Positions 57,961-64,000 of a stretch of DNA of 64,000 nt are shown piece by piece (within the stretch, counting starts at the first letter, position 1; every line of letters begins with the position of its first letter). The notes beneath the pieces are model-generated. The model was not told the origin of the DNA, did no database searches, and saw nothing but the letters and a program-made list of their open reading frames with translations. The position numbers were made by a program, and so were the translations under genes. Source of the DNA: an uncultured Pelagibacteraceae bacterium (lineage in GTDB: Bacteria; Pseudomonadota; Alphaproteobacteria; Pelagibacterales; Pelagibacteraceae); assembly GCA_902612325.1 (NCBI GenBank), contig CACMDB010000004.1, forward strand, positions 1 through 64,000, in the 5' to 3' direction.

Positions 57961-58569
57961 ATGGTAAAAATATTCAAAAATATTTTGATTTTTGCTTTTT
58001 TATTAAGCTCTATAACAACAAGTGTTTTTTCTAAAGATATCACAACATTATTAAGAAATCAGCAACTTACAGTTTTTGATATTGGAATTTTTAGATTAGA
58101 GGCAGATTTGAAAACTTCATATCCTTCTATTAAAGATCATTTAGAAGTTACTGAAGCTGAATTTTATACAGACGTAGTTACCTCGTATTCTAAAAATTCA
58201 ATTGATTTAATTGTTTCTGTTCCTATGAATAGAAATCTCAAGAAGGAAAATTATTTTTCAGATTCTTTTAGATGTAGGAATATTTTTAATTCTGTAAGAG
58301 ATTTTTTATTGAGGAATGAAAATTTGAGTAATTATAGATATACTATGGCTACAAGCTATTTAACCTCTATATTTTCAACCCCAAGTTCATGGCCAAGCTG
58401 GAGATATGATGAAGAAATTAGAGAGGAATTAGTAAACTTAGTAAAACTAGAAATAACTTTACGTCCAACCAAAGAACTAGCTCTTAATGAACAGGTAAAC
58501 CCTGTTTCATGTATTGGTGGCTTAGAAACTGATATTGATCAAATAATTATATCAAAAAAATACAACTAA
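57961..58569 (+). CDS. Uncharacterised secreted protein between phoR and pstS
   Basis: I do not recognise this 202-residue protein. It has a clear signal peptide (hydrophobic residues about 8-22, cleavage near VFS/KD), so it should be periplasmic or exported. It has two cysteines after the signal (C105, C184) that could form a disulfide, and a conspicuous STPSSWPSWRYDEEIREE segment (140-155). There is no lipobox, membrane helix after the signal, or known catalytic motif. Base composition is like its neighbours. Placement inside the phosphate locus suggests a role in phosphate uptake or sensing, but that is inference only. Confidence 0.75.
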   Translation: MVKIFKNILIFAFLLSSITTSVFSKDITTLLRNQQLTVFDIGIFRLEADLKTSYPSIKDHLEVTEAEFYTDVVTSYSKNSIDLIVSVPMNRNLKKENYFSDSFRCRNIFNSVRDFLLRNENLSNYRYTMATSYLTSIFSTPSSWPSWRYDEEIREELVNLVKLEITLRPTKELALNEQVNPVSCIGGLETDIDQIIISKKYN

Positions 58570-58580
58570 AAAGTTACCTT

Positions 58581-58609
58581 TTTAATAAAAGTGTAACAAT
58601 TCTGTAATA
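58581..58609 (+). promoter_or_regulatory. Pho box of pstS (three direct repeat units)
   Basis: TTTAATA (58581-58587), TGTAACA (58592-58598) and TGTAATA (58603-58609) are 7-bp units with an exact 11-bp period, matching the PhoB operator layout. The last unit ends 69 bases before the pstS ATG; AATAAA about ten bases downstream could serve as the -10. Confidence 0.8.
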
Positions 58610-58678
58610 TTAAAGATTCAATAAATTTATACGAGTCAATCATCTTTTAATTAATAAATAACGAAAGGATTAAAGATA

Positions 58679-59710
58679 ATGAAAAAACTAACTATAGTAA
58701 TTGCTTCTTTAGTTGCACTTTCAATTGCAACTGTTGCTCAAGCAAGAGATCAAATTAAGATAGTTGGTTCTTCTACAGTATTCCCTTATGCAACAGTTGT
58801 TGCTGAAAGATTTGGTGGTTCAGGATTTAAAACTCCTGTAATCGAGTCTACTGGTACTGGTGGTGGAGCTAAACTATTCTGTGCTGGTGTAGGTGAACAA
58901 CATCCAGATATTACAAATGCATCAAGAGCTATGAAAGATAAAGAAAAAGCTCTATGTAAGAAAAATGGTGTTAATGATATCGTTGAGATCGTAATTGGTA
59001 ACGATGGTATTACATTAGCTTACAGCAAAGATGCAAAACCAGTAAACTTTACTAAAGAACAATTATATTTAGCACTTGCTGCTCATACAGTTGTTGATGG
59101 TAAATTAGTTCCAAATATTTATAAAACTTGGGACCAAATTGACCCTAGCTTACCAAAACAAAAAATTTCAGTGATGATCCCACCAGGAACATCAGGAACT
59201 AGAGATGCTTGGAATTCTTTAGTAATGAAAAAAGGTATGACTAAAGAAGCTAAAGCTCTTTATAAAGCTGGTTTTGAAGCTGGAAATAAAAAATACAAAA
59301 AACCTCAAAAACTTTACAGAGAAGATGGTGCTGCTATTGAAGTTGGAGAAAACGATAGTTTAATCATCCAAAAGTTAACTCAAGATAAAGAAATGTTTGG
59401 TTTCTTTGGTTTCAGTTATTTCTTAGCTGCAAAAGATAAATTGCAAGCAGCAAGTATTGATGGTGGACAACCGTCATTAAAGTCTATTCAAGACTACAGT
59501 TATGCTGTTGCTAGACCTTTATTCTTCTACGTGAAAAAAGCACACGTTGGAGTAATTCCAGGCTTACATGAGTTTGTGAAAGAATTCACAACTAAGAAAG
59601 CTATTGGAAAAGGTGGTTACTTAGCAGACATTGGTTTAGTGCCATTAGACTCTAAGTTGTATAAAACAACAAGAACTAATGCTACGAAGCTAGTTGCTAT
59701 GGGTAATTAA
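58679..59710 (+). CDS. pstS: Phosphate ABC transporter periplasmic binding protein
   Basis: Captures phosphate in the periplasm. It has 343 residues with a signal peptide (1-22, cleavage after AQA). The phosphate-binding IVGSSTVFPYA, ESTGTGGG, NASRAM and PPGTSGTRDAW segments are all visible. Codon use is noticeably enriched in preferred codons, and a Shine-Dalgarno AAAGGAT precedes the ATG by seven to eight bases, consistent with high expression. A three-unit Pho box lies upstream and a strong terminator downstream. Confidence 0.96.
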   Translation: MKKLTIVIASLVALSIATVAQARDQIKIVGSSTVFPYATVVAERFGGSGFKTPVIESTGTGGGAKLFCAGVGEQHPDITNASRAMKDKEKALCKKNGVNDIVEIVIGNDGITLAYSKDAKPVNFTKEQLYLALAAHTVVDGKLVPNIYKTWDQIDPSLPKQKISVMIPPGTSGTRDAWNSLVMKKGMTKEAKALYKAGFEAGNKKYKKPQKLYREDGAAIEVGENDSLIIQKLTQDKEMFGFFGFSYFLAAKDKLQAASIDGGQPSLKSIQDYSYAVARPLFFYVKKAHVGVIPGLHEFVKEFTTKKAIGKGGYLADIGLVPLDSKLYKTTRTNATKLVAMGN

Positions 59711-59740
59711 TTATTCCTAAGTTAACAAATGATTAAAAAG

Positions 59741-59766
59741 GGGGTCTTTTTAGACCCCTTTTTTTT
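59741..59766 (+). terminator. Intrinsic terminator between pstS and pstC
   Basis: GGGGTCT (59741-59747) pairs with AGACCCC (59752-59758) around TTTT and is followed by eight T residues; flanking A and T runs extend the stem. It should reduce transcription of pstCAB relative to pstS. Confidence 0.9.
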
Positions 59767-59801
59767 AAAAAAAGAGTAAAGTCCTCACTTAAGGAGATTC
59801 T

Positions 59802-61187
59802 GTGAACTTAATATTATTTACATTTATTGTTCTTCTAGGTTTCACAAGCTATTATTTTGGACGCAAAAAAGCATATACAATTCAATCTACAAAAAAAAGA
59901 TTAACCGCATTACCACAATTTTATGGTTATTATCTTGCAATCTGGTGTGCAATACCAGCCTTTATAATTTTTTCATTATGGGCAATTTTTGAGCCCACAA
60001 TTGTAAAACTATTAATCTTAAGTGATTATTCAAATCAAGGTTATCTTGATGATGAATTAAATTTATTATACGAAAAATCAAAAGCATTGTCTCGAGGGCA
60101 ATTCACTGGAGAAATTACACCTTTTATTGAAGCTTCAGCTGAAAAATATTTAAGTCTTCGATCAATAGCTCAAAGTTCAAAAGTTGTTATAGTATTATCT
60201 GCAATTATTGCCTCTGTTGCTTATGCGTATAAAAGAATTTCATCTAATTCTAGAACAAGAGAACCAGTTGAAAAATTTTTGAACGCAGTTTTATTTACAG
60301 CTTCTTTAGCTGCAATATTAACTACTGTTGGAATAGTTTTCTCACTTATATTTCAAACTATAGATTTTTTTAAAGTAATTCCATTATTTGATTTTGTCTT
60401 TGGAACTCACTGGTATCCAGCAAAAGCTTTTGTTAGAGATTCTTCTGAGGCTTTAGATCCGACAATGTATTCAGATACTTTTGGAGCAGTCCCTATTTTT
60501 GCAGGTACTTTTTTTATTGCATTTATTGCTATGTGCGTTGCTATCCCAATTGGATTAATGAGTGGAATTTATTTAGCTGAATATGCATCAACTAAAGTCA
60601 GACAATATGCAAAACCATTAATTGAAATTTTAGCTGGTATACCAACAGTTGTTTATGGTTTTTTTGCTGCCCTAACTGTTGGACCATTTTTGAAAGAATT
60701 AGGAACTTCAATGGGTCTTGAAGTTTCAGCTGAAAGTGCTTTAGCAGCAGGAGGGGTAATGGGTATTATGATTATACCATTTATTTCAAGTTTAAGTGAC
60801 GATGTAATTACAAGTGTGCCTCAAAGTTTAAGAGATGGAAGTTACGCTATGGGAGCAACTAAATCAGAAACAATTAAGAGAGTTATTTTTCCCGCGGCAT
60901 TGCCGGGGATAGTTGGATCTATTTTACTTGGTGTTTCAAGAGCTATTGGAGAAACAATGATAGTTGTTATGGCCTCTGGTTTAGCTGCTAATTTAACTTT
61001 AAATCCTTTGGAGTCTACTTCAACGATTACAGCTCAAATTGTAGTTATTCTAATTGGTGACCAAGCTTTTGGCGACCCAAAAACGCAAGCTGCTTTTGCT
61101 TTAGGCATGTCATTATTTTTAGTAACACTTTGTTTAAATATTGTGGCCTTGAGAGTAGTTAAAAAATATAGAGAAAAATATGAATAA
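59802..61187 (+). CDS. pstC: Phosphate ABC transporter permease PstC
   Basis: Membrane subunit of the high-affinity phosphate importer. It has 461 residues with GTG start at 59802 and an excellent AAGGAG ribosome binding site six bases upstream. Extra N-terminal helices (about 2-17, 42-65, 125-145), typical of alphaproteobacterial PstC, precede the permease core, where EILAGIPTVVYGFFA, ATKSETIKRVIFPAALPGI and AIGETMIVVMASG are diagnostic. It overlaps pstA by eight bases. Confidence 0.94.
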   Translation: MNLILFTFIVLLGFTSYYFGRKKAYTIQSTKKRLTALPQFYGYYLAIWCAIPAFIIFSLWAIFEPTIVKLLILSDYSNQGYLDDELNLLYEKSKALSRGQFTGEITPFIEASAEKYLSLRSIAQSSKVVIVLSAIIASVAYAYKRISSNSRTREPVEKFLNAVLFTASLAAILTTVGIVFSLIFQTIDFFKVIPLFDFVFGTHWYPAKAFVRDSSEALDPTMYSDTFGAVPIFAGTFFIAFIAMCVAIPIGLMSGIYLAEYASTKVRQYAKPLIEILAGIPTVVYGFFAALTVGPFLKELGTSMGLEVSAESALAAGGVMGIMIIPFISSLSDDVITSVPQSLRDGSYAMGATKSETIKRVIFPAALPGIVGSILLGVSRAIGETMIVVMASGLAANLTLNPLESTSTITAQIVVILIGDQAFGDPKTQAAFALGMSLFLVTLCLNIVALRVVKKYREKYE

Positions 61188-62448
61188 AAATAAAGAACAA
61201 TTATTAAATAAAAGATATAAAGCTGAACAGCGATTTCGCTTATACGGTCTGAGTGCAATTTTTATGGCACTTTTATTTTTAACAATCTTTATTTTTAAAA
61301 TTTTTTCAACTGGCTATTCAGCTTTTCAAAAAACATGGCTTATTGTTCCAGTAACTTTCGATGCTGAATTAATGATGTTAGACCAAAATCCTTCTAAAGA
61401 AGATTTACAGGACGCTGATTATTACGATATAGCATTAAAATCAATGGCTGATTTAGATCCAAACGCCAATGAAGATCAAGAAAATGAATTGAAGAGAATG
61501 GTGTCTTATTTTTTTGAAAAAGAAATTAAAAATGAACTTTTAAATGACCCTAATTTAATAGGAAAAACAAAGGAAGTTTATCTAACTGCTTCAGATGATT
61601 TAGACCAAGTCTTTAAAGGAAATTATCCAAGAGATTTACCTGAAGACCAAAGAAGAGTAAGCGATTATCAATTAAAAATTTTTGATCAACTTGTTGCAAA
61701 TGGTAAGGTTGAAAGTAAATTTAATATAAGTTTTTTTACAAATGCTGACTCAAGAGAAGCTGAGCTAGCTGGAATAGCAAGTTCATTTATGGGCTCAATT
61801 TTTTCTATACTTGTTTGTTTAATGATAGCTTTTCCTGTTGCGGTTCTAGCTGCAATCTATCTTGAAGAATTTGCCCCTAAAAATAGATTTACTGATTTTA
61901 TTGAAGTTAATATAAACAACTTAGCAGCGGTTCCATCTATAGTTTTTGGTCTATTAGGGTTAGGAGTTTTATTGGCTATATTTCAATTACCAAGGTCTAC
62001 CCCATTAGTTGGGGGTATCACTTTGTCCTTAATGACCCTACCAACAATAATTATAGCTGCTAGAGCATCTTTAAAAGCAGTTCCACCAAGTATAAGAGAG
62101 GCAGCACTTGCTATGGGAGCAAGTCGAATGCAAACCACAATGCATCATACAGTTCCTCTTTCTATGCCTGGCACGTTATCAGGAACAATAATTGGTTTAG
62201 CTCAAGCTTTAGGAGAAACTGCACCCTTAATTTTAATTGGAATGGTTGCTTTTGTTAACACGATACCTGGATCACCCATGGATCCTGCTGCAAGCTTACC
62301 AGTTCAAATTTATATTTGGGCTGAAAGTGCTGAAAGGGGATTTGTAGAAAAAGTTTCGGCATGTATAATGGTCTTACTTGGCTTTTTAATAATAATGAAT
62401 TTATTTGCCCAAATAATAAGACATAAGTTTGAGAAAAAATGGAGTTAA
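61180..62448 (+). CDS. pstA: Phosphate ABC transporter permease PstA
   Basis: Second phosphate permease; 422 residues. An N-terminal helix (about 24-46) is followed by a ~140-residue periplasmic insert (about 50-195) seen in alphaproteobacterial PstA, then the permease core with [33 protein letters not shown] and [17 protein letters not shown]. It ends one base before the pstB ATG. Confidence 0.94.
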   Translation: MNKNKEQLLNKRYKAEQRFRLYGLSAIFMALLFLTIFIFKIFSTGYSAFQKTWLIVPVTFDAELMMLDQNPSKEDLQDADYYDIALKSMADLDPNANEDQENELKRMVSYFFEKEIKNELLNDPNLIGKTKEVYLTASDDLDQVFKGNYPRDLPEDQRRVSDYQLKIFDQLVANGKVESKFNISFFTNADSREAELAGIASSFMGSIFSILVCLMIAFPVAVLAAIYLEEFAPKNRFTDFIEVNINNLAAVPSIVFGLLGLGVLLAIFQLPRSTPLVGGITLSLMTLPTIIIAARASLKAVPPSIREAALAMGASRMQTTMHHTVPLSMPGTLSGTIIGLAQALGETAPLILIGMVAFVNTIPGSPMDPAASLPVQIYIWAESAERGFVEKVSACIMVLLGFLIIMNLFAQIIRHKFEKKWS

Positions 62449-62449
62449 A

Positions 62450-63205
62450 ATGATAAAGATTAAAGCAAAAGATGTTGATGTTTTTTATGGAAAAAAACAA
62501 GCGCTCTTTAATATAAGTTTAGATATTGAGGAAAATCAAGTAACGGCATTAATTGGTCCATCTGGTTGTGGTAAATCAACTTTCCTAAGATGTCTTAATA
62601 GAATGAATGATGTAATTGATATCTGTAGTGTTAAAGGAGAAATTTTAATTAATGATTTTAATATCAATGATAAAAGTTGTGATGTCGTAAGACTAAGAGA
62701 AAAAATTGGTATGGTTTTTCAAAAACCCAATCCTTTCCCAAAAACTTTATATGAAAATGTATCTTACGGTCCAACAATTCATGGTATGGCTCAATCAAAA
62801 CAAGAAATGGATGAAATTGTTGAGACTAGTTTGAAAAAGGCTGCATTATGGGAAGAGGTAAAAGATAGGTTGCATGAACCTGGAACTGGATTATCTGGAG
62901 GACAACAGCAAAGACTTTGTATTGCTAGAGCGATTTCTGTAAGACCTGAAGTTATATTAATGGATGAACCTTGTTCAGCATTAGATCCAATAGCAACAGC
63001 ACAAATTGAAGAATTGATTGATGAGTTAAAAAAAGAGCACACAATAATAATTGTAACTCATTCTATGGCTCAAGCAGCACGTGTTTCTCAAAATACAGGT
63101 TTTTTTCATTTAGGACAATTGATTGAACATGGATCTACTGATAAAATATTTAAGAATCCTGATAATAAAAAAACGCAAGATTATATAACAGGGAGGTTTG
63201 GATAA
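62450..63205 (+). CDS. pstB: Phosphate ABC transporter ATPase
   Basis: Powers phosphate import and, with PhoU, relays transporter state to PhoR. It has 251 residues from the ATG at 62450; a TTG at 62429 would extend it into pstA and is rejected because [14 protein letters not shown] is the normal N-terminus. Walker [11 protein letters not shown]-loop [10 protein letters not shown], signature LSGGQQQR and Walker [14 protein letters not shown] are visible. It overlaps phoU by one base. Confidence 0.96.
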   Translation: MIKIKAKDVDVFYGKKQALFNISLDIEENQVTALIGPSGCGKSTFLRCLNRMNDVIDICSVKGEILINDFNINDKSCDVVRLREKIGMVFQKPNPFPKTLYENVSYGPTIHGMAQSKQEMDEIVETSLKKAALWEEVKDRLHEPGTGLSGGQQQRLCIARAISVRPEVILMDEPCSALDPIATAQIEELIDELKKEHTIIIVTHSMAQAARVSQNTGFFHLGQLIEHGSTDKIFKNPDNKKTQDYITGRFG

Positions 63206-63912
63206 TGTCTGAAGCACCACATACAGTCAAATCTTACGAAGAAGAACTAAAAAATCTTAATGCTAATATAATTAAAATGGGAAGTGCATGTGAAGATTCT
63301 TTAGGTAAAGCAATTCAAGCCATTACAACAAGAGATAACAATATTGCAGAAGCTGTTATTCAAGAAGATGAAAAAATAGATAAATATGAGACTTTAATTG
63401 AACAGCAAGTTGTGAATTTAATTGCTTTAAGACAACCTATGGCAATTGATTTAAGAGAGACAGTAACGGCTTTGAAAATGTCTTCAGATTTAGAAAGAAT
63501 AGGTGATTTAGCAAAAAATATATCCAAGAGAACACTTTTGCTTAACGAAAATCTTCCAAAGAACTTGGTAGACTCATTGAATAGAGTATCTACCAATGTT
63601 CAAAAACAATTAAAATCAACATTAGATGCTTATCTAGAAAGATCTGCGCCAATGGCAGTAAATGTTTGGGAAGGTGATGAGCAAATAGATGATCTAACAA
63701 ATCTTTGTATGCAAGAAGTTATAAAATATCTTAAAGAAAATGAAAAAAATTTAGAAGATGGAACCCATTTATTATTTGTAACTAAAAACATAGAGCGTAT
63801 TGGTGATCATACTACAAATGTTGCAGAACAAGTTTATTATTTAGTTAAAGGCGAATATTTAGAAGGTGATAGACCCAAGGGAACAGAGCCAATTGTAACC
63901 GGAGAAAAATGA
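63205..63912 (+). CDS. phoU: Phosphate signalling protein PhoU
   Basis: Keeps the phosphate regulon off when phosphate is plentiful by linking PstB to PhoR. It has 235 residues made of two three-helix-bundle repeats; the metal-site motifs appear as DLERIGDLAKNI in the first repeat and IERIGDHTTNVAEQV in the second. The start overlaps the pstB stop by one base and phoB follows after three bases. Confidence 0.96.
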   Translation: MSEAPHTVKSYEEELKNLNANIIKMGSACEDSLGKAIQAITTRDNNIAEAVIQEDEKIDKYETLIEQQVVNLIALRQPMAIDLRETVTALKMSSDLERIGDLAKNISKRTLLLNENLPKNLVDSLNRVSTNVQKQLKSTLDAYLERSAPMAVNVWEGDEQIDDLTNLCMQEVIKYLKENEKNLEDGTHLLFVTKNIERIGDHTTNVAEQVYYLVKGEYLEGDRPKGTEPIVTGEK

Positions 63913-63915
63913 TTT

Positions 63916-64000
63916 ATGTCAGCTCATGTTTTCATAGCTGAAGATGAAGCATCAATTGTTAGTTTGTTAAAGTACAATCTTGAAAAAGAAGGTTATAAAG
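63916..64000 (+). CDS. phoB: PhoB response regulator, N-terminal start (3' end outside window)
   Basis: Only the first 28 codons are in the window: ATG at 63916, beginning MSAHVFIAEDEASIVSLLKY. The ED acidic pair at residues 9-10 is the start of a CheY-like receiver domain. Position directly after phoU makes PhoB, the DNA-binding partner of PhoR, by far the best call. It was too short to appear as a complete reading frame. Confidence 0.88.
   Translation, partial: MSAHVFIAEDEASIVSLLKYNLEKEGYK

Noticed and set aside
58568..58583. AAAAAG-TTAC-CTTTTT hairpin as terminator of the secreted protein gene
   Set aside because: Only one GC pair and no clean T run; it also runs into the first Pho-box unit.
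62429..62449. TTG start adding seven residues to pstB
   Set aside because: It overlaps pstA and has no support; the ATG at 62450 gives the normal PstB N-terminus.
1..64000. CRISPR arrays, insertion sequences, prophage genes, attachment sites, rRNA genes or a replication origin
   Set aside because: I found no regularly spaced repeats, transposase or phage proteins, rRNA sequence or DnaA-box cluster by reading; all proteins are core chromosomal functions.

Overview
The window looks like one contiguous piece of chromosome from a SAR11-clade alphaproteobacterium (Candidatus Pelagibacter or a close relative). The base composition is very AT-rich. Genes are packed edge to edge: stop and start codons repeatedly overlap as ATGA or TAATG, and convergent genes overlap at their 3' ends. 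No gap exceeds about 165 bases. I see no mobile element, prophage, CRISPR array or rRNA. The gene neighbourhoods are typical of alphaproteobacteria (rnj-DUF1467-proS-lolCD-dnaE, rpsB-tsf-frr-uppS-cdsA-dxr-bamA, the lpx cluster, lexA-trp-ppiD, ntrYX-trkA, aapJQMP, phoR-pst-phoU-phoB), with several usual members missing, as expected for a streamlined genome. The species call is inference from gene content and order, not from a marker-gene comparison.

Layout. 1-9069 (+): the end of coaX, then RNase J, a DUF1467 protein, proS, lolC/E, lolD and dnaE. 9070-9200: a structured rpsB leader. 9201-20842 (+): translation factors (rpsB, tsf, frr), isoprenoid and phospholipid steps (uppS, cdsA, dxr), outer-membrane assembly (bamA, ompH), fabZ and the lipid A genes lpxD, lpxA, lpxI, lpxB. 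20819-28231 (-): ppiD-trpE-trpG-trpD-trpC-lexA-gltX, with an alphaproteobacterial SOS box before lexA. 28286-34738 (+): tpiA, secG, pyrG, kdsA, eno, an ftsB-like gene, lipA and a ratA/COQ10-like gene. 34715-36778 (-): ispDF, pgpA, pncC. 36805-42735 (+): the NtrY/NtrX two-component system followed by the TrkA/TrkH potassium system. 42764-48193: tRNA-Arg, the general amino-acid ABC transporter aapJQMP, a small XRE regulator, tRNA-Asn and tRNA-Cys. 48315-53850 (+): valS, ilvD and a mannose-1-phosphate guanylyltransferase.

53851-64000 is a phosphate-stress block and the most interesting part. A lipid kinase (-) is divergent from a PlcP-like metallophosphoesterase and an Agt-like glycosyltransferase (+). 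These are the expected enzymes for replacing phospholipids with glycolipids. They are followed by phoR, an unrecognised secreted protein, pstS, pstC, pstA, pstB, phoU and the start of phoB. I find Pho-box-like direct repeats (7-bp units, 11-bp period, TGTAACA core) in front of pstS and, in opposite orientations, in front of both plcP and the lipid kinase. This ties the lipid genes to PhoB from the DNA itself.

Other points: NtrX has lost the sigma-54 contact motif and the Walker B acidic residue. The rpsB leader can form a pseudoknot that covers the translation start region. Two operons (ntrYX and pyrG) have -10 boxes so close to the start codon that leaderless mRNAs are likely. In both ABC-transporter operons the binding-protein gene is separated from a GTG-started permease gene by a strong terminator.
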